A DNA stretch of 64,000 nt from Strobilurus pachycystidiatus (lineage: Eukaryota > Basidiomycota > Agaricomycetes > Agaricales > Physalacriaceae). The first letter of the stretch is position 1. Each line of letters opens with the position of its first letter. This document shows positions 55,588 to 64,000 of this stretch, piece by piece. Where the stretch lies: positions 496,001 through 560,000 of the forward strand of contig JAHLMK010000006.1 of the NCBI GenBank assembly GCA_019915135.1, written 5' to 3'. Made by a program: the position numbers and the translations under genes. The notes beneath the pieces are model-generated. The model was not told where the DNA came from. It did not search any database and was given only the letters and a program-made list of their open reading frames with translations.

Positions 55588-58539
55588 ATGTCTCTGCCCA
55601 TCACACTCTGCCTTGCGCTCGCCGGGCACCAGCCTCTGAAGACACCGCGTTGGCTGATCTGGGAAACGACCCGAGATCAAGTTATACCTTCGACAATGCT
55701 GGCCTGGGTAACCTCCGAGCACGACAATGTCTGCAAGTGCTCTTGGAAGGCCATCAACATCTACTCCTACTCCTTCAAACAATCAGATTCTGCCACCCTC
55801 CGAAAGCTACCTTCCTACACATCCGACATCATCCCCGGCTTTCCCTACCCAATGGATCTCAAACATGACATTCCTCCACATTCGCGCCTTCTCGATATCA
55901 AGCGGGATGAAAAGCAATGCATCCACTTTGTTGTCGGTGCCGGTGGAAACCGCCTCCTCATGGAGTCACATCTAGACGAGTCGACAGGTCATGGCACCAA
56001 GAAGCGCGGCCGTGAATCAGAGATGCCCTCTGTGTCACAGAATGGCGACGCTGAGAGAGCCTCGAAGCGTAGGGATGTCGAACTCGAGGTCGTTGTAGCC
56101 TCAACGATCAATGGGTACAATACCCTACGTATTGGGAATGAGAGTAAACCCAACTACACAGTAAGCTCCTCTCTCTCGCACGGTGTATAAGAATTATTCT
56201 TAATCAGTCTGTTATCCTTCTAGTACCGGCGAAACTTCATCTCGTTGTTCACGCAACTTGGGGCCGTAATCGATGACCAATCCTCTGCCCTCAGTTGCTG
56301 TCTCGGAAAAGCTTCCCATAACTTGATTTGGGGATTTTTTACACCACTCGACACGTCGGAAGATGTAGACTACTTCATTACGATGTTGTTTGCCTTCTTC
56401 GACATCTCAAGAAGAGCCGAGTTTTTGCGATACTTCGAGCACCTTGAAGTCTCTCGATGGCTGTCTGACAATCCCCAGCAGACTGCCGTTAACTCTCACA
56501 GCTTCGTGCTACATCTGGATTTTGAACCCCTGACTTCGTCAAATGGGCCTGAGGCATGCACGAGCCAGGTCCAAGCAATCTTGCTCGACGCCGTGAAAGA
56601 GTTCTATCATTACTATGCCGGCTACCTCCCGAATGACCTTCTGAACGGACATATCAGTGGAACCCAAGCTCTCAAGAAAGTTCTGGTAAGGATTTTACAC
56701 CCGTTGACGTGCAACCGACCTTACCATTATTTTAGGCCGTGTTCCGAGAACATCATCCTTCGATAACGCCGGAAAGTGATATAGTCATCATCATCCGTGG
56801 CTACGACACTGCTGCCCGAAGGCACTACGCAGAGTCACTGACAAGCACATCTGAAGACCCTCCGAAATCTGTCTCCGTTGAATGGCTCGTCACGATATTC
56901 AGACAAAGCCTATACAACCATATCCTTCCGAGGGAATCTGTGTACGCCCCATCTCCGAGTCCCGTGCAACGGATCATCCTCTTTGGAACTTCATGCTGGT
57001 TCTACGAGCGTCTTCTGCAGAATGAAGCTATGAAAGTGGCCGACATGACCGAGGCACTTGACGTCCCAGGGATGTGTTCTTCCCAAATCATAGGGACCAC
57101 TTGTGCAATGCTCGAAGTTGCTGAGCCTGGCGCCGAGAAGTCTCCCATTCATACGGCGACCGAATATATCTTATCTCTTTCCCCCAAGCGCACCTACTCC
57201 AAGCCGGACATTGGGAAGCCGGATTATTCCATCCCACGCTCCTACCTAACTCCGTACTTCCGGTCCTTGACACGCAAGGATATCAACATTGCGGATCGAC
57301 GTACCGTGAAACAACTCCTCGACCCCTCGTATTCCAAGCTCATATTGGACTCTACCATGATCCGTGCTACTCGTGCAGTGTACCTACGCATGAGAGACGG
57401 CTGGGAGAAAGACGATATCGATGCGTTCCTCCACTACGGCGTGGAATTGAAGAAACACGACCGGTTACGGCTCTCGGATCAACTAGATATCAGACCAGAC
57501 GAGCTCCGAGTTGAAAGTTTGAAGAAATCAGTCACCATCCCGAACTCCGTTTCTTTCTGCAGGTTTCTGCAAGAGGAGGGAATCATGTCTTTGCGCCAAC
57601 GGCCAGATGGAACATACTACTTCCACTTCGTGAGCTCGAATGTCATGTCGGCAGTACGTTCATCATTGTCAAACAGTCAGCCACATCTAATTTGACTTTA
57701 CTCAGTTTGTTTGTGAAATCATGGACTCTTCTTCAAGGACAATGCTCATTAGCGAGCCCTTTGACTTTAAGGAGGAGTGGATTTACACTCACATGTCCAA
57801 ATACCTCTTGGAGCGCCCGTTTTACTCCATCAAGTACATGAACGAGAACGTTGGTCAGACAATCTTCGACCTGCTGCTTCGACAAACGATTGGTCGGGGT
57901 GACGGCTGTCGGGCGCTTTCAATCATCGAGGTGGGACTCGTGGATTTCAAGCGGATGGACAGTGTGTACGTCAAATACGTCGACTCCGGTGGGATTCCCA
58001 GGATCGCAGTTGTGGAGTGGAAGCAGATCCCGGTCGTGGAGGTCTATGAGCCGACGATGGGTATCACGCTTCCCAGAGGAAAGGACAAGCGCACCACGCT
58101 AGCCGCAGACAAGCCGCTCCAGCAGTTCCTCGGTTGTCTCGACACGTTCGATAAGTCCGAATGGACGCAAAGCTGTCTGCCCGCGCCGGACAAGTTTCCT
58201 AAGCCACCGAAAACCCGCGATGCGAATTTCAAGCCTCGCAAACTCGAGGATTTGTTCTACAGGGGGTACGACGACGTAAACAAGCGTAGAGAGGTCTACA
58301 GCGTTTTCCACCTTTGGAAAGAAGCAGAAACGCAGGTGAAAGACTATGGGAAGAGGGTGATCAAGGGTGGAATCCAAGATGCACGCCTCACGACAGCCAA
58401 TTATGATCGTGCCACGAAGCAGACTATCGAGCTCTTCGTCGCGGTCATTATAGCTGGGAGGTTTGTAATCGCGAGGAAGGTTGAGGATATGACCAACCAC
58501 CGTGCCATTCATATCCCGGCGGAGCGAAGCGGACTGTAG
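55588..58539 (+). CDS. Crinkler-like header + P-loop-less AAA-ATPase-like + PD-(D/E)XK nuclease protein (pair C)
   Basis: Exons 55588-56160, 56224-56685, 56736-57653 and 57706-58539 are all phase 0 and give 928 aa. Header 1-120; basic patches KKRGR (138-142) and SKRR (159-162); degenerate ATPase-like region about 195-480, where TPLDTSEDVDY (231-241) stands at the P-loop position and IVIIIRGYD (361-369) at Walker B; a linker with LPRGKDKR; PD-(D/E)XK core with Asp744, Glu755 and Lys757 in AVVEWK, and Gln861-Tyr865 (QVKDY). Compared with the partner ATPase, HNLIWGFF-TPLDTSEDV lines up with HRLPMFRKPSGSGKTS, so the two genes share ancestry in this domain and this copy has lost nucleotide-binding residues. 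It is flanked on both sides by ATPase genes (C at left, divergent; D at right, same strand). Confidence 0.8.
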
Positions 58540-59032
58540 GAGCGCATACGCTGGACGTGTAAGTCGTAACGAATCGGAGTTGAATGTTCATAGTCTATAG
58601 TATTGAGTAGTCATATATCGTTGCTGTATTAATCGTACCAGTATCTAATCCGCAGCGTCGTAGAGCTTGTGAGATTTTTAATGCATCCTGAGTCAACCTT
58701 CAAGGCCGGGATTACGAGTGAGCATAACGCACAGCTGTGCCCTCTGGATCTACTCGAGTATATGGGCGCGCGAGCTCGTTGATGAGAACGAGTTCGTTGC
58801 CGTTACAAGTGATTCGGGTCGAAGCACGAGCTCCGACATGTCCACTAGACAGCAATCAGCGTGGCGGGCGTATTTTGGGGGCTTTGGAATCGTGTAGACG
58901 GCCTTGTCGTGGTCAATAGTACTCAATACGCAGAGTATTGATTTCAGATCATTTGCTTGACCATGCCGGTCCGAACCTATCCGAGTCGCGCGTCGATCAC
59001 ATGCGCGTTCCCTTTATCCTCCCACCACCACC
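58540..59032. other. Intergenic before ATPase D
   Basis: 3' flank of nuclease C and promoter of ATPase D. The E-box of the paired promoters is altered here to ATCACATGCGCG (about 58996-59007). No divergent header gene is present. Confidence 0.5.
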
Positions 59033-60476
59033 ATGTCTGGTTCCAAACGATCTGAGCTTTCAGATGATGAACAAGGTCCCAGTATTGCTGTATCTCTGTC
59101 TGAAGAACCTAACTCCCTGCTCAACCACGCGCAAATGGCCCCCCTGACACGCCTTGAGGCAAGATTACATCAGCTCTCGTGCGATGTCGGCTCTACCACA
59201 CTTGCTTTGACTCCCGACTTGGATAGCACGGAATCCTCTGATCCAGCTGAGCTTGACCCGTGCATCACCGATGAACCCGCGTCTTATTGCAGCATCGGTG
59301 AGTGCACATCATTGGCGTGTTTTCAGTTCAACTAAGAATTTGGCTAGCCAAGGACAGCCAGCCCGAAGACGAGCTTCCGTGTGCAAGACCCGTTCGGCCG
59401 AGTCCCTTCATCTTACAAACGAGCGACGGCGCCAAGGTGAGCACCATATCCAACAGCGGAAAGCGTATCTGACGTGAAGCAACAGAGCGTCCCATACTCG
59501 CAGCCATTCTATTATTGCCTCCTCTTCAGGGACTTTGACGTAACCTGGGTGAACAAATTGCAGCACATCTATGCGCTATGTGCATTTGGGAGATGCGGCC
59601 ACCGTCTGCCTATGTTTCGCAAACCCGTCGGCTCCGGGAAAACAAGTCTTCTTGATATGATGAAATACGCACACGATGCCGTCGCACTCGAGGAGTTTTC
59701 CTCTCTGTTCCTCACCAGGCCAGCCATCCAAAGCGTCGCTCCTCTTGACCGACGACTTGTGTTCACCATGGACATGCAGTGTATACCTACCGATGGCCGT
59801 TCATTCAATTATCGCCTCCACGAATACATGGCCACACGGTTATGGGACTTCTTGGACTTTCATTACGACCAACTGCACCTTTCGCCGTCTGACACGGAGA
59901 GATATTTCTTCCCCAAAGACGACCTTTCTGCTGGTATTTCCCTCATGTCAATCGCAGTACGTGCAAAGTATGGTATTCGAGACTGTAATACTCACAACTC
60001 TACAGAGGATGTTGCGCCGACATGACTATTACATTGTCGTGCTCATCGACAACTTCAACGATCCCCTCATGCATGCGACGGAGGTTACCATCGACGAGAT
60101 CTTGGTGGCCTTGGAGTGTCTTCTTGTGCTACCATTGGCAGAGATTATCGGCTGTGGCCATAATGCTGGAGGAGCATTGGCTGGATTACCTTGGTACGAG
60201 GAGCCGGAATGGATGTGGGGGCGCGCAGATTATCTCTGGTCAAAGATCGCATGCTCCGAGTACGAGTTCGGATACAATGGAGGCGCCTTTGGATTCTCGC
60301 TCGACGAAACTGCGGCACTCGCGGGACAGTTCCTTTCCGAGAGCGAGGTTCAGAACTTCGTTCGTGCGGTCCGGCAGACTGTCCCGTCGATCAACCGTGA
60401 GGGCTATAACATGGCAGGGGTGCTAAATATATTGCGCTCTGCTATCGGACAGGATCATGTAGATCCGCACTGGTAG
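59033..60476 (+). CDS. AAA-ATPase-like (PF09820-type) protein, solo copy D
   Basis: Exons 59033-59297, 59348-59436, 59486-59956 and 60006-60476 give 1296 nt, 431 aa. The N-terminal region differs from copies A-C (MSGSKRSELSDDEQG, one exon instead of two) but from DELPCARPVRPSPFILQTSDG on it is closely similar: Walker A VGSGKTS, Walker-B-like VVLIDNFND, FGFSLDE, and the end GQDHVDPHW. Frame intact. Tandem to nuclease C rather than divergent from a nuclease of its own; it may serve nuclease C or act alone. Confidence 0.8.
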
Positions 60477-60749
60477 AGTATTGCATGATGTTCCAATTCT
60501 GCACGCCACACATCTTTTAGCATATTTCTTTATCTTCATCTCACGCATTGTTGTTGCTCGTCGTTACGCTCTCAAATGAACTCTGTACCCATATTCTCTA
60601 TACACAAATCTTGTATATCCGCACACACATATCATACCGTATACGTACAATTGTTGGCGAACGTTCTCGTCGCGGGGTCAGCCAAGACTTGTGCTCAGGG
60701 AGAAGTGATGAAGCACTGACCAGTCTTACCAGTGTCATATCGTTTCAGT

Positions 60750-60809
60750 GTGGCGCCATCTAATCAGAGAACGCGGGCCGCAAAAATTAACATGACATCA
60801 ATTGTTGCC
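60750..60809 (+). repeat. Promoter fragment of the ferroxidase gene (relic)
   Basis: About 60 bp match 63048-63107: GTGGCGCxATCTAATCAGA, then GCxAAAAATTAAx..TGACATCAATTGT.GCC. The GATA site is changed (ATCAGAGAA instead of ATCAGATAA). It lies 275 bp 3' of ATPase D. Confidence 0.7.
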
Positions 60810-60926
60810 ACAGCGCCCGGACTTGGGAATCCACGCCGCGACAAGGTCAGTGATAGTTTGACTATGAGAGACAGTACTGATAGTGCATTGAGTTAATCAC
60901 TGCCATGGTGCTAACCCCGTGCCACC

Positions 60927-62370
60927 TCAACTCTGAACTAGGCTAATCTCGCGGTTGTCTGTCAACACTGTAGGGGCCTGCTGTTCCATTGGCAGAGTGT
61001 TTATGCTGCCACTCGAGGAACTCCCTCCCAGTGGCTTCCCAAATCGGAGTGTCGACACTCTCGGTCCCGTCAGAGGTGGGCCTCTGCCTAGGATCAAATT
61101 GTTCATAGAGACATCGAGCGATTGTTGTGCGCGGACAATGATGACTGTCGCAGTTGGTAGGATGGCCTGCAAGGGAATTAGGATCGACAGTCGAAGCCGT
61201 GTACATAGCCCGATGTACTTACCGCAAGATATACAGCCATCCTGTCGATGATATCACTGGCCATTTCCAGTGGGGAGAGCGCGTCAATGTTGAGAGTGTA
61301 TGTGACCGCGACGGTGAGCTAGGAAGGGTTGTGCGTGAGCCAGGGTGCAATTACAGCAAGCTTGTAAACCAAAGCACCTGAATGACTGCGAATATAGCAC
61401 CAGTTTCGACGAGAACTAGCAGAATTAGTATCACGCCGCTGCGTTGTTGCCGTATGTCCTTCATCGCCGTGTGATGACGCCTATCAGCATGGACAACTCG
61501 TCAGATATTTCAAGCCAGAGTCGATGATACGCGACGCACCAAGCTTTGTAGGCGATGAACATTGTGCCTAGAACATTGGTGCCGAAAGATATGAAAGTAC
61601 ACGCAGTGAACATTGCTGCGTCGGTTGCGTGATTGCTAGCATGAATGACATGCTTAGACTCAAGAGAGGCTGCGTATGTCCATAGGACTAGCAGATACAT
61701 ATCAGAAAGAGTATGATCAGAAGATATACGGAAACCGTACCGACATCTGCTGATGCTACGGTTATCAGAAAGACCCGGACAGCAACGCTTCTAGGGTACA
61801 GGACACAAGCTCGCCACACAACCATGCAGTCGGAGACAAGAAACTACCGATGGTTGGGTTATCATGGCTGGCAACAATAGGCAACAATGATAGGGGAATG
61901 GCTCACATTCAAAGGCATTGGCCATTGGCACACAATGACCAGGGCCCTATACCGTACCCTCCAGCGTTCTCGTCGGTCAGCGAAGGGTGAACGTGTATCG
62001 ACAAGGTAGCCATTGATCTGTGAGATTATGAAAGTTACATCTCCGGCGCACTGAATGGTCGTTGATACGAAGAGAAAGAGAACTGCGGCAAGAAGAATCT
62101 TTGATGCTCGAGAAGTAGAAGGATGCCTGCTAGACTCGGAGGACACAGTCAAAGCAAGAAGATACGGGTCAAAAGTCCACACACAGGCACATGGGAATAC
62201 AGACGGCGAATACAGCAAGATAAACACCTGGAATAAGACATCAAAGAAGGTGTACGTAGATTTCGGCTGTAGTACGTACCGTACAAAATGAATCCCGCGA
62301 TCATTGGGCCCAGGTTGTCGCGAAGAAGCAGGCCAAAGGTCGCCACAATTTCTTTCTCCTCGGTTGACAT
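60927..62370 (-). CDS. Multi-pass (probably 7-TM) basidiomycete membrane protein
   Basis: ATG 62370 (MSTEEKEIVATFG). Reconstructed exons give helices in order: NLGPMIAGFILYGVYLAVFAVC, ASKILLAAVLFLFVSTTIQC, a loop then FLVSDCMVVWRACVLYP, VAVRVFLITVAS, a helix in the LLVLWTYAAS region, AAMFTACTFISFGTNVLGTMFIAYKAW, VILILLVLVETGAIFAVIQ, and a last helix before QAILPTATVIIVRAQQSLD. The cytosolic tail is Ser/Gly-rich and ends at 60927. Intron joins such as YG|VYLAVF and IPM|HPSTS are in phase. The DxxVVWRAW and NxxxTxxIAYKAW motifs recur in a large family of agaricomycete membrane proteins of unknown function, sometimes likened to receptors. A decayed relative lies at 6777-7573. Confidence 0.7.
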
Positions 62371-62753
62371 ACTAGACGGGGTCTTTCTTGACGACTTCAG
62401 AGCTGATGAGTGAAATGGCTGTGATAGTTGAGAAAGGATGCCAACCTTATATGAACTTTGCACCTTGACGGCATGAAGATGCATATGGGGCATTCTATAT
62501 CATCAGATATTTGACAGCGCGCGTCTGCAATATGAGAAGTTATGACGAACGATGAGATTTGGAAGTCATACATGTACACACCGCCGAGCTTGAGACACCC
62601 TCCCCACCGCCTCTTCGGATGGAGCTGAGTATAAGGTAACCAAGTCAGACAATGTGCGCATTCGTGGCGCTCTTTTGATGCGACGGATTGGTTAGTTGAT
62701 GAAACATTCCTAGAACGAGTGGTTTGTCAATAGAACGACACCGCCGCCGGCGG

Positions 62754-62892
62754 CTGACCCGGATTGATGAAGAACGGGAGGGACAACTGGATATTACCTT
62801 CGCAATACTTCATAGTGTGTCAGTTCGACAGGGGCTGACCAGAATTGATGAAGAACGGGAGGGACAAGTGGATGTTCCCTTCGCGATACAGT
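62754..62892 (+). repeat. Two-copy direct repeat, 81-bp period
   Basis: CTGACC..GAATTGATGAAGAACGGGAGGGACAA-TGGAT-TT-CCTTCGC-ATAC occurs at 62754 and 62835 with a few substitutions. It lies between the membrane-protein gene and the ferroxidase promoter; no coding role seen. Confidence 0.8.
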
Positions 62893-63063
62893 ACTTCCCA
62901 GTGGGCGAGTGCCGAAACCAGCACACAAGGTGTATGGGTTCCAAAGTGTCGTGCTACGCGGGCGCTCTGTCAACCGAGGTGGTGGACGCGACGAGAGAAG
63001 AATTCTCGGATGCACCCGCGCGATCTCGCCCAATGTGGGCGAGCACGAATGTGGCGCAATCTA

Positions 63064-63072
63064 ATCAGATAA
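63064..63072 (+). promoter_or_regulatory. Iron-responsive GATA-factor site (ATCAGATAA)
   Basis: Exact match to the ATCWGATAA consensus bound by fungal siderophore/iron GATA repressors (Urbs1/SRE/SreA type), about 204 bp upstream of the ferroxidase ATG. Predicts repression when iron is plentiful. Confidence 0.6.
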
Positions 63073-63275
63073 GCTGGCTGCGAAAAATAATTTGACATCA
63101 ATTGTCGCCTTTTGCTATCCGTCGACCCGACATGTACATCCAACGTGCCAGACCCAGGCCAGACCCGACCGCTGACGGCGGCACTGCTGAGATCACCCCA
63201 AGACTGCTTTCTTTCTGACCACGACGAGGCAGTTTGTCCACCCTTTCCCAGCGACGTCCACGACGACGGCAAGCG

Positions 63276-64000
63276 ATGCTCGGCACCACAGCAGTCGCAG
63301 TCCTCCTCGCAGCGCCCGCCTTGGCTGGCGTGCATGAAATCTGGTGGAACATCACCTACGTCGAGGGCGCCAATCCCGACGGCTTGTATGAGCGGCGCGT
63401 CATTGGCGTCAACGGGACATGGCCGTGCGTATTTCCGACTCAGCATGTAGGCATATTGCTGACGAGCGTTCAGGCCTCCGCCCATTGAGGTGAAATCGAC
63501 CGACGCGCTGCTTGTACATGCCCATAACTCGCTGAGCGAGCCGACGACGCTGCATCACCATGGCATGCTCTTCAACGGCTCGGCGTGGATGGACGGTGCG
63601 CTCGGGCTGTCAGAGTGGTACGTGGTTATCCTGCCACCTTTGCTGTCGCCTCATTCGCGTTACATAGCGGGATCCCGCCCGGGGCCGACTTTGACTACCA
63701 CATCCCCATCGACGAATCGGGACAGTGGGGTACATACTGGGTCCACGGTCACTCCAAGGTGCGCTCAATATCATACCCATCCATGCACCATCTCATCGCA
63801 ACTGTAGGGCCATTACGTCGACGGTCTACGAGCACCTTTTGTCATCCACCCTCCCAAGGAAGCGTACACTTACGACGACGAATTCACTGTGATCCTCGGA
63901 GACTGGTATCACGACCAGCACGCGGCCCTAATGCGCGAATTCCTCAGCACGGACAACCCAGACGGCGCCGAGCCGGTTCCTAACTCTGGACTAATCTACT
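63276..64000 (+). CDS. fet3: Fet3-type multicopper ferroxidase (3' end outside window)
   Basis: Plasma-membrane multicopper oxidase that oxidises Fe(II) for uptake with an Ftr1 permease. ATG 63276; signal peptide MLGTTAVAVLLAAPALAG. Introns join GTWP|PPPIEV, GLSE|CGIPPG and [11 protein letters not shown] in frame. Visible are the N-terminal family block ANPDGLYERRVIGVNGTWP, the first copper motif [34 protein letters not shown] (second HxH motif), and DWYHDQHAALMREFLS..NPDGAEPVPNSG, which is characteristic of Fet3 proteins rather than laccases. The window ends within the second cupredoxin domain, so the remaining copper sites, the ferroxidase Glu/Asp residues and the C-terminal anchor cannot be checked. 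The promoter has an iron-GATA site. Confidence 0.9.

Noticed and set aside
62724..63095. 123-codon plus-strand frame upstream of the ferroxidase
   Set aside because: It covers the 81-bp direct repeat and the iron-GATA promoter; composition follows the repeat and no family is recognised.

Overview
The window is nuclear DNA of a filamentous basidiomycete, most likely a wood- or litter-inhabiting agaricomycete. Genes are split by many short GT-AG introns of about 43-80 bp. The recognisable families are typically fungal: GMC alcohol oxidase, adenylate-forming-reductase-type SDR, cerevisin-like S8 remnants, SNG1/DUF3533 membrane protein, CsbD-like stress protein, MYND/MSS51-like proteins, F-box proteins, GT15 mannosyltransferase, type-B carboxylesterase, APP1-like phosphatase, multi-pass membrane proteins and a Fet3-type ferroxidase. 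I saw no tRNA, rRNA, CRISPR array or intact transposon. All calls come from reading the sequence; exon joins are my own reconstructions from splice signals and reading frames.

Left part (1-18.3 kb): a GMC alcohol oxidase running in from the left edge, a small secreted peptide, an F-box gene (minus), a decayed membrane-protein gene (minus), an orphan SDR exon, a stand-alone reductase with one frameshift, then a locally duplicated unit made of a catalytically dead S8 protease (two copies) and a DUF3533 membrane protein (one intact copy and two relics), then a CsbD-like gene.

Middle (18.4-30.4 kb): three tandem MYND-finger genes on the minus strand, a small hypothetical protein, a second F-box gene in inverted orientation, a dienoyl-CoA isomerase-type gene, and a broken copy of the 5' end of the ferroxidase gene found at 63 kb.

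Right part (30.5-64 kb): dominated by a repeated two-gene system. One gene encodes a Crinkler-like header, nuclear-localisation-like basic patches, a P-loop-less AAA-ATPase-like domain and a C-terminal PD-(D/E)XK nuclease domain. The other, divergently transcribed from a 188-212 bp shared promoter, encodes an AAA-ATPase-like protein with an intact P-loop. Pair A (30.5-35.2 kb) and pair C (53.9-58.5 kb) are intact. Pair B (38.7-41.2 kb) is decayed: header-only nuclease and broken ATPase. A fourth, solo ATPase D lies at 59.0-60.5 kb. Between and beside them are a carboxylesterase, a small repeat-motif protein, a GT15 mannosyltransferase, several small or uncertain ORFs, a secreted APP1-like phosphatase, a multi-pass membrane protein and the start of a Fet3-type ferroxidase whose promoter carries an exact iron-GATA site.

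The most interesting object is the header-nuclease/ATPase pair. Its conserved divergent layout and intact splicing in two copies suggest the dead-ATPase nuclease and the live ATPase work together. The second is the pair of S8 pseudoproteases, which keep an almost unchanged inhibitor-type prodomain but have lost all catalytic residues.
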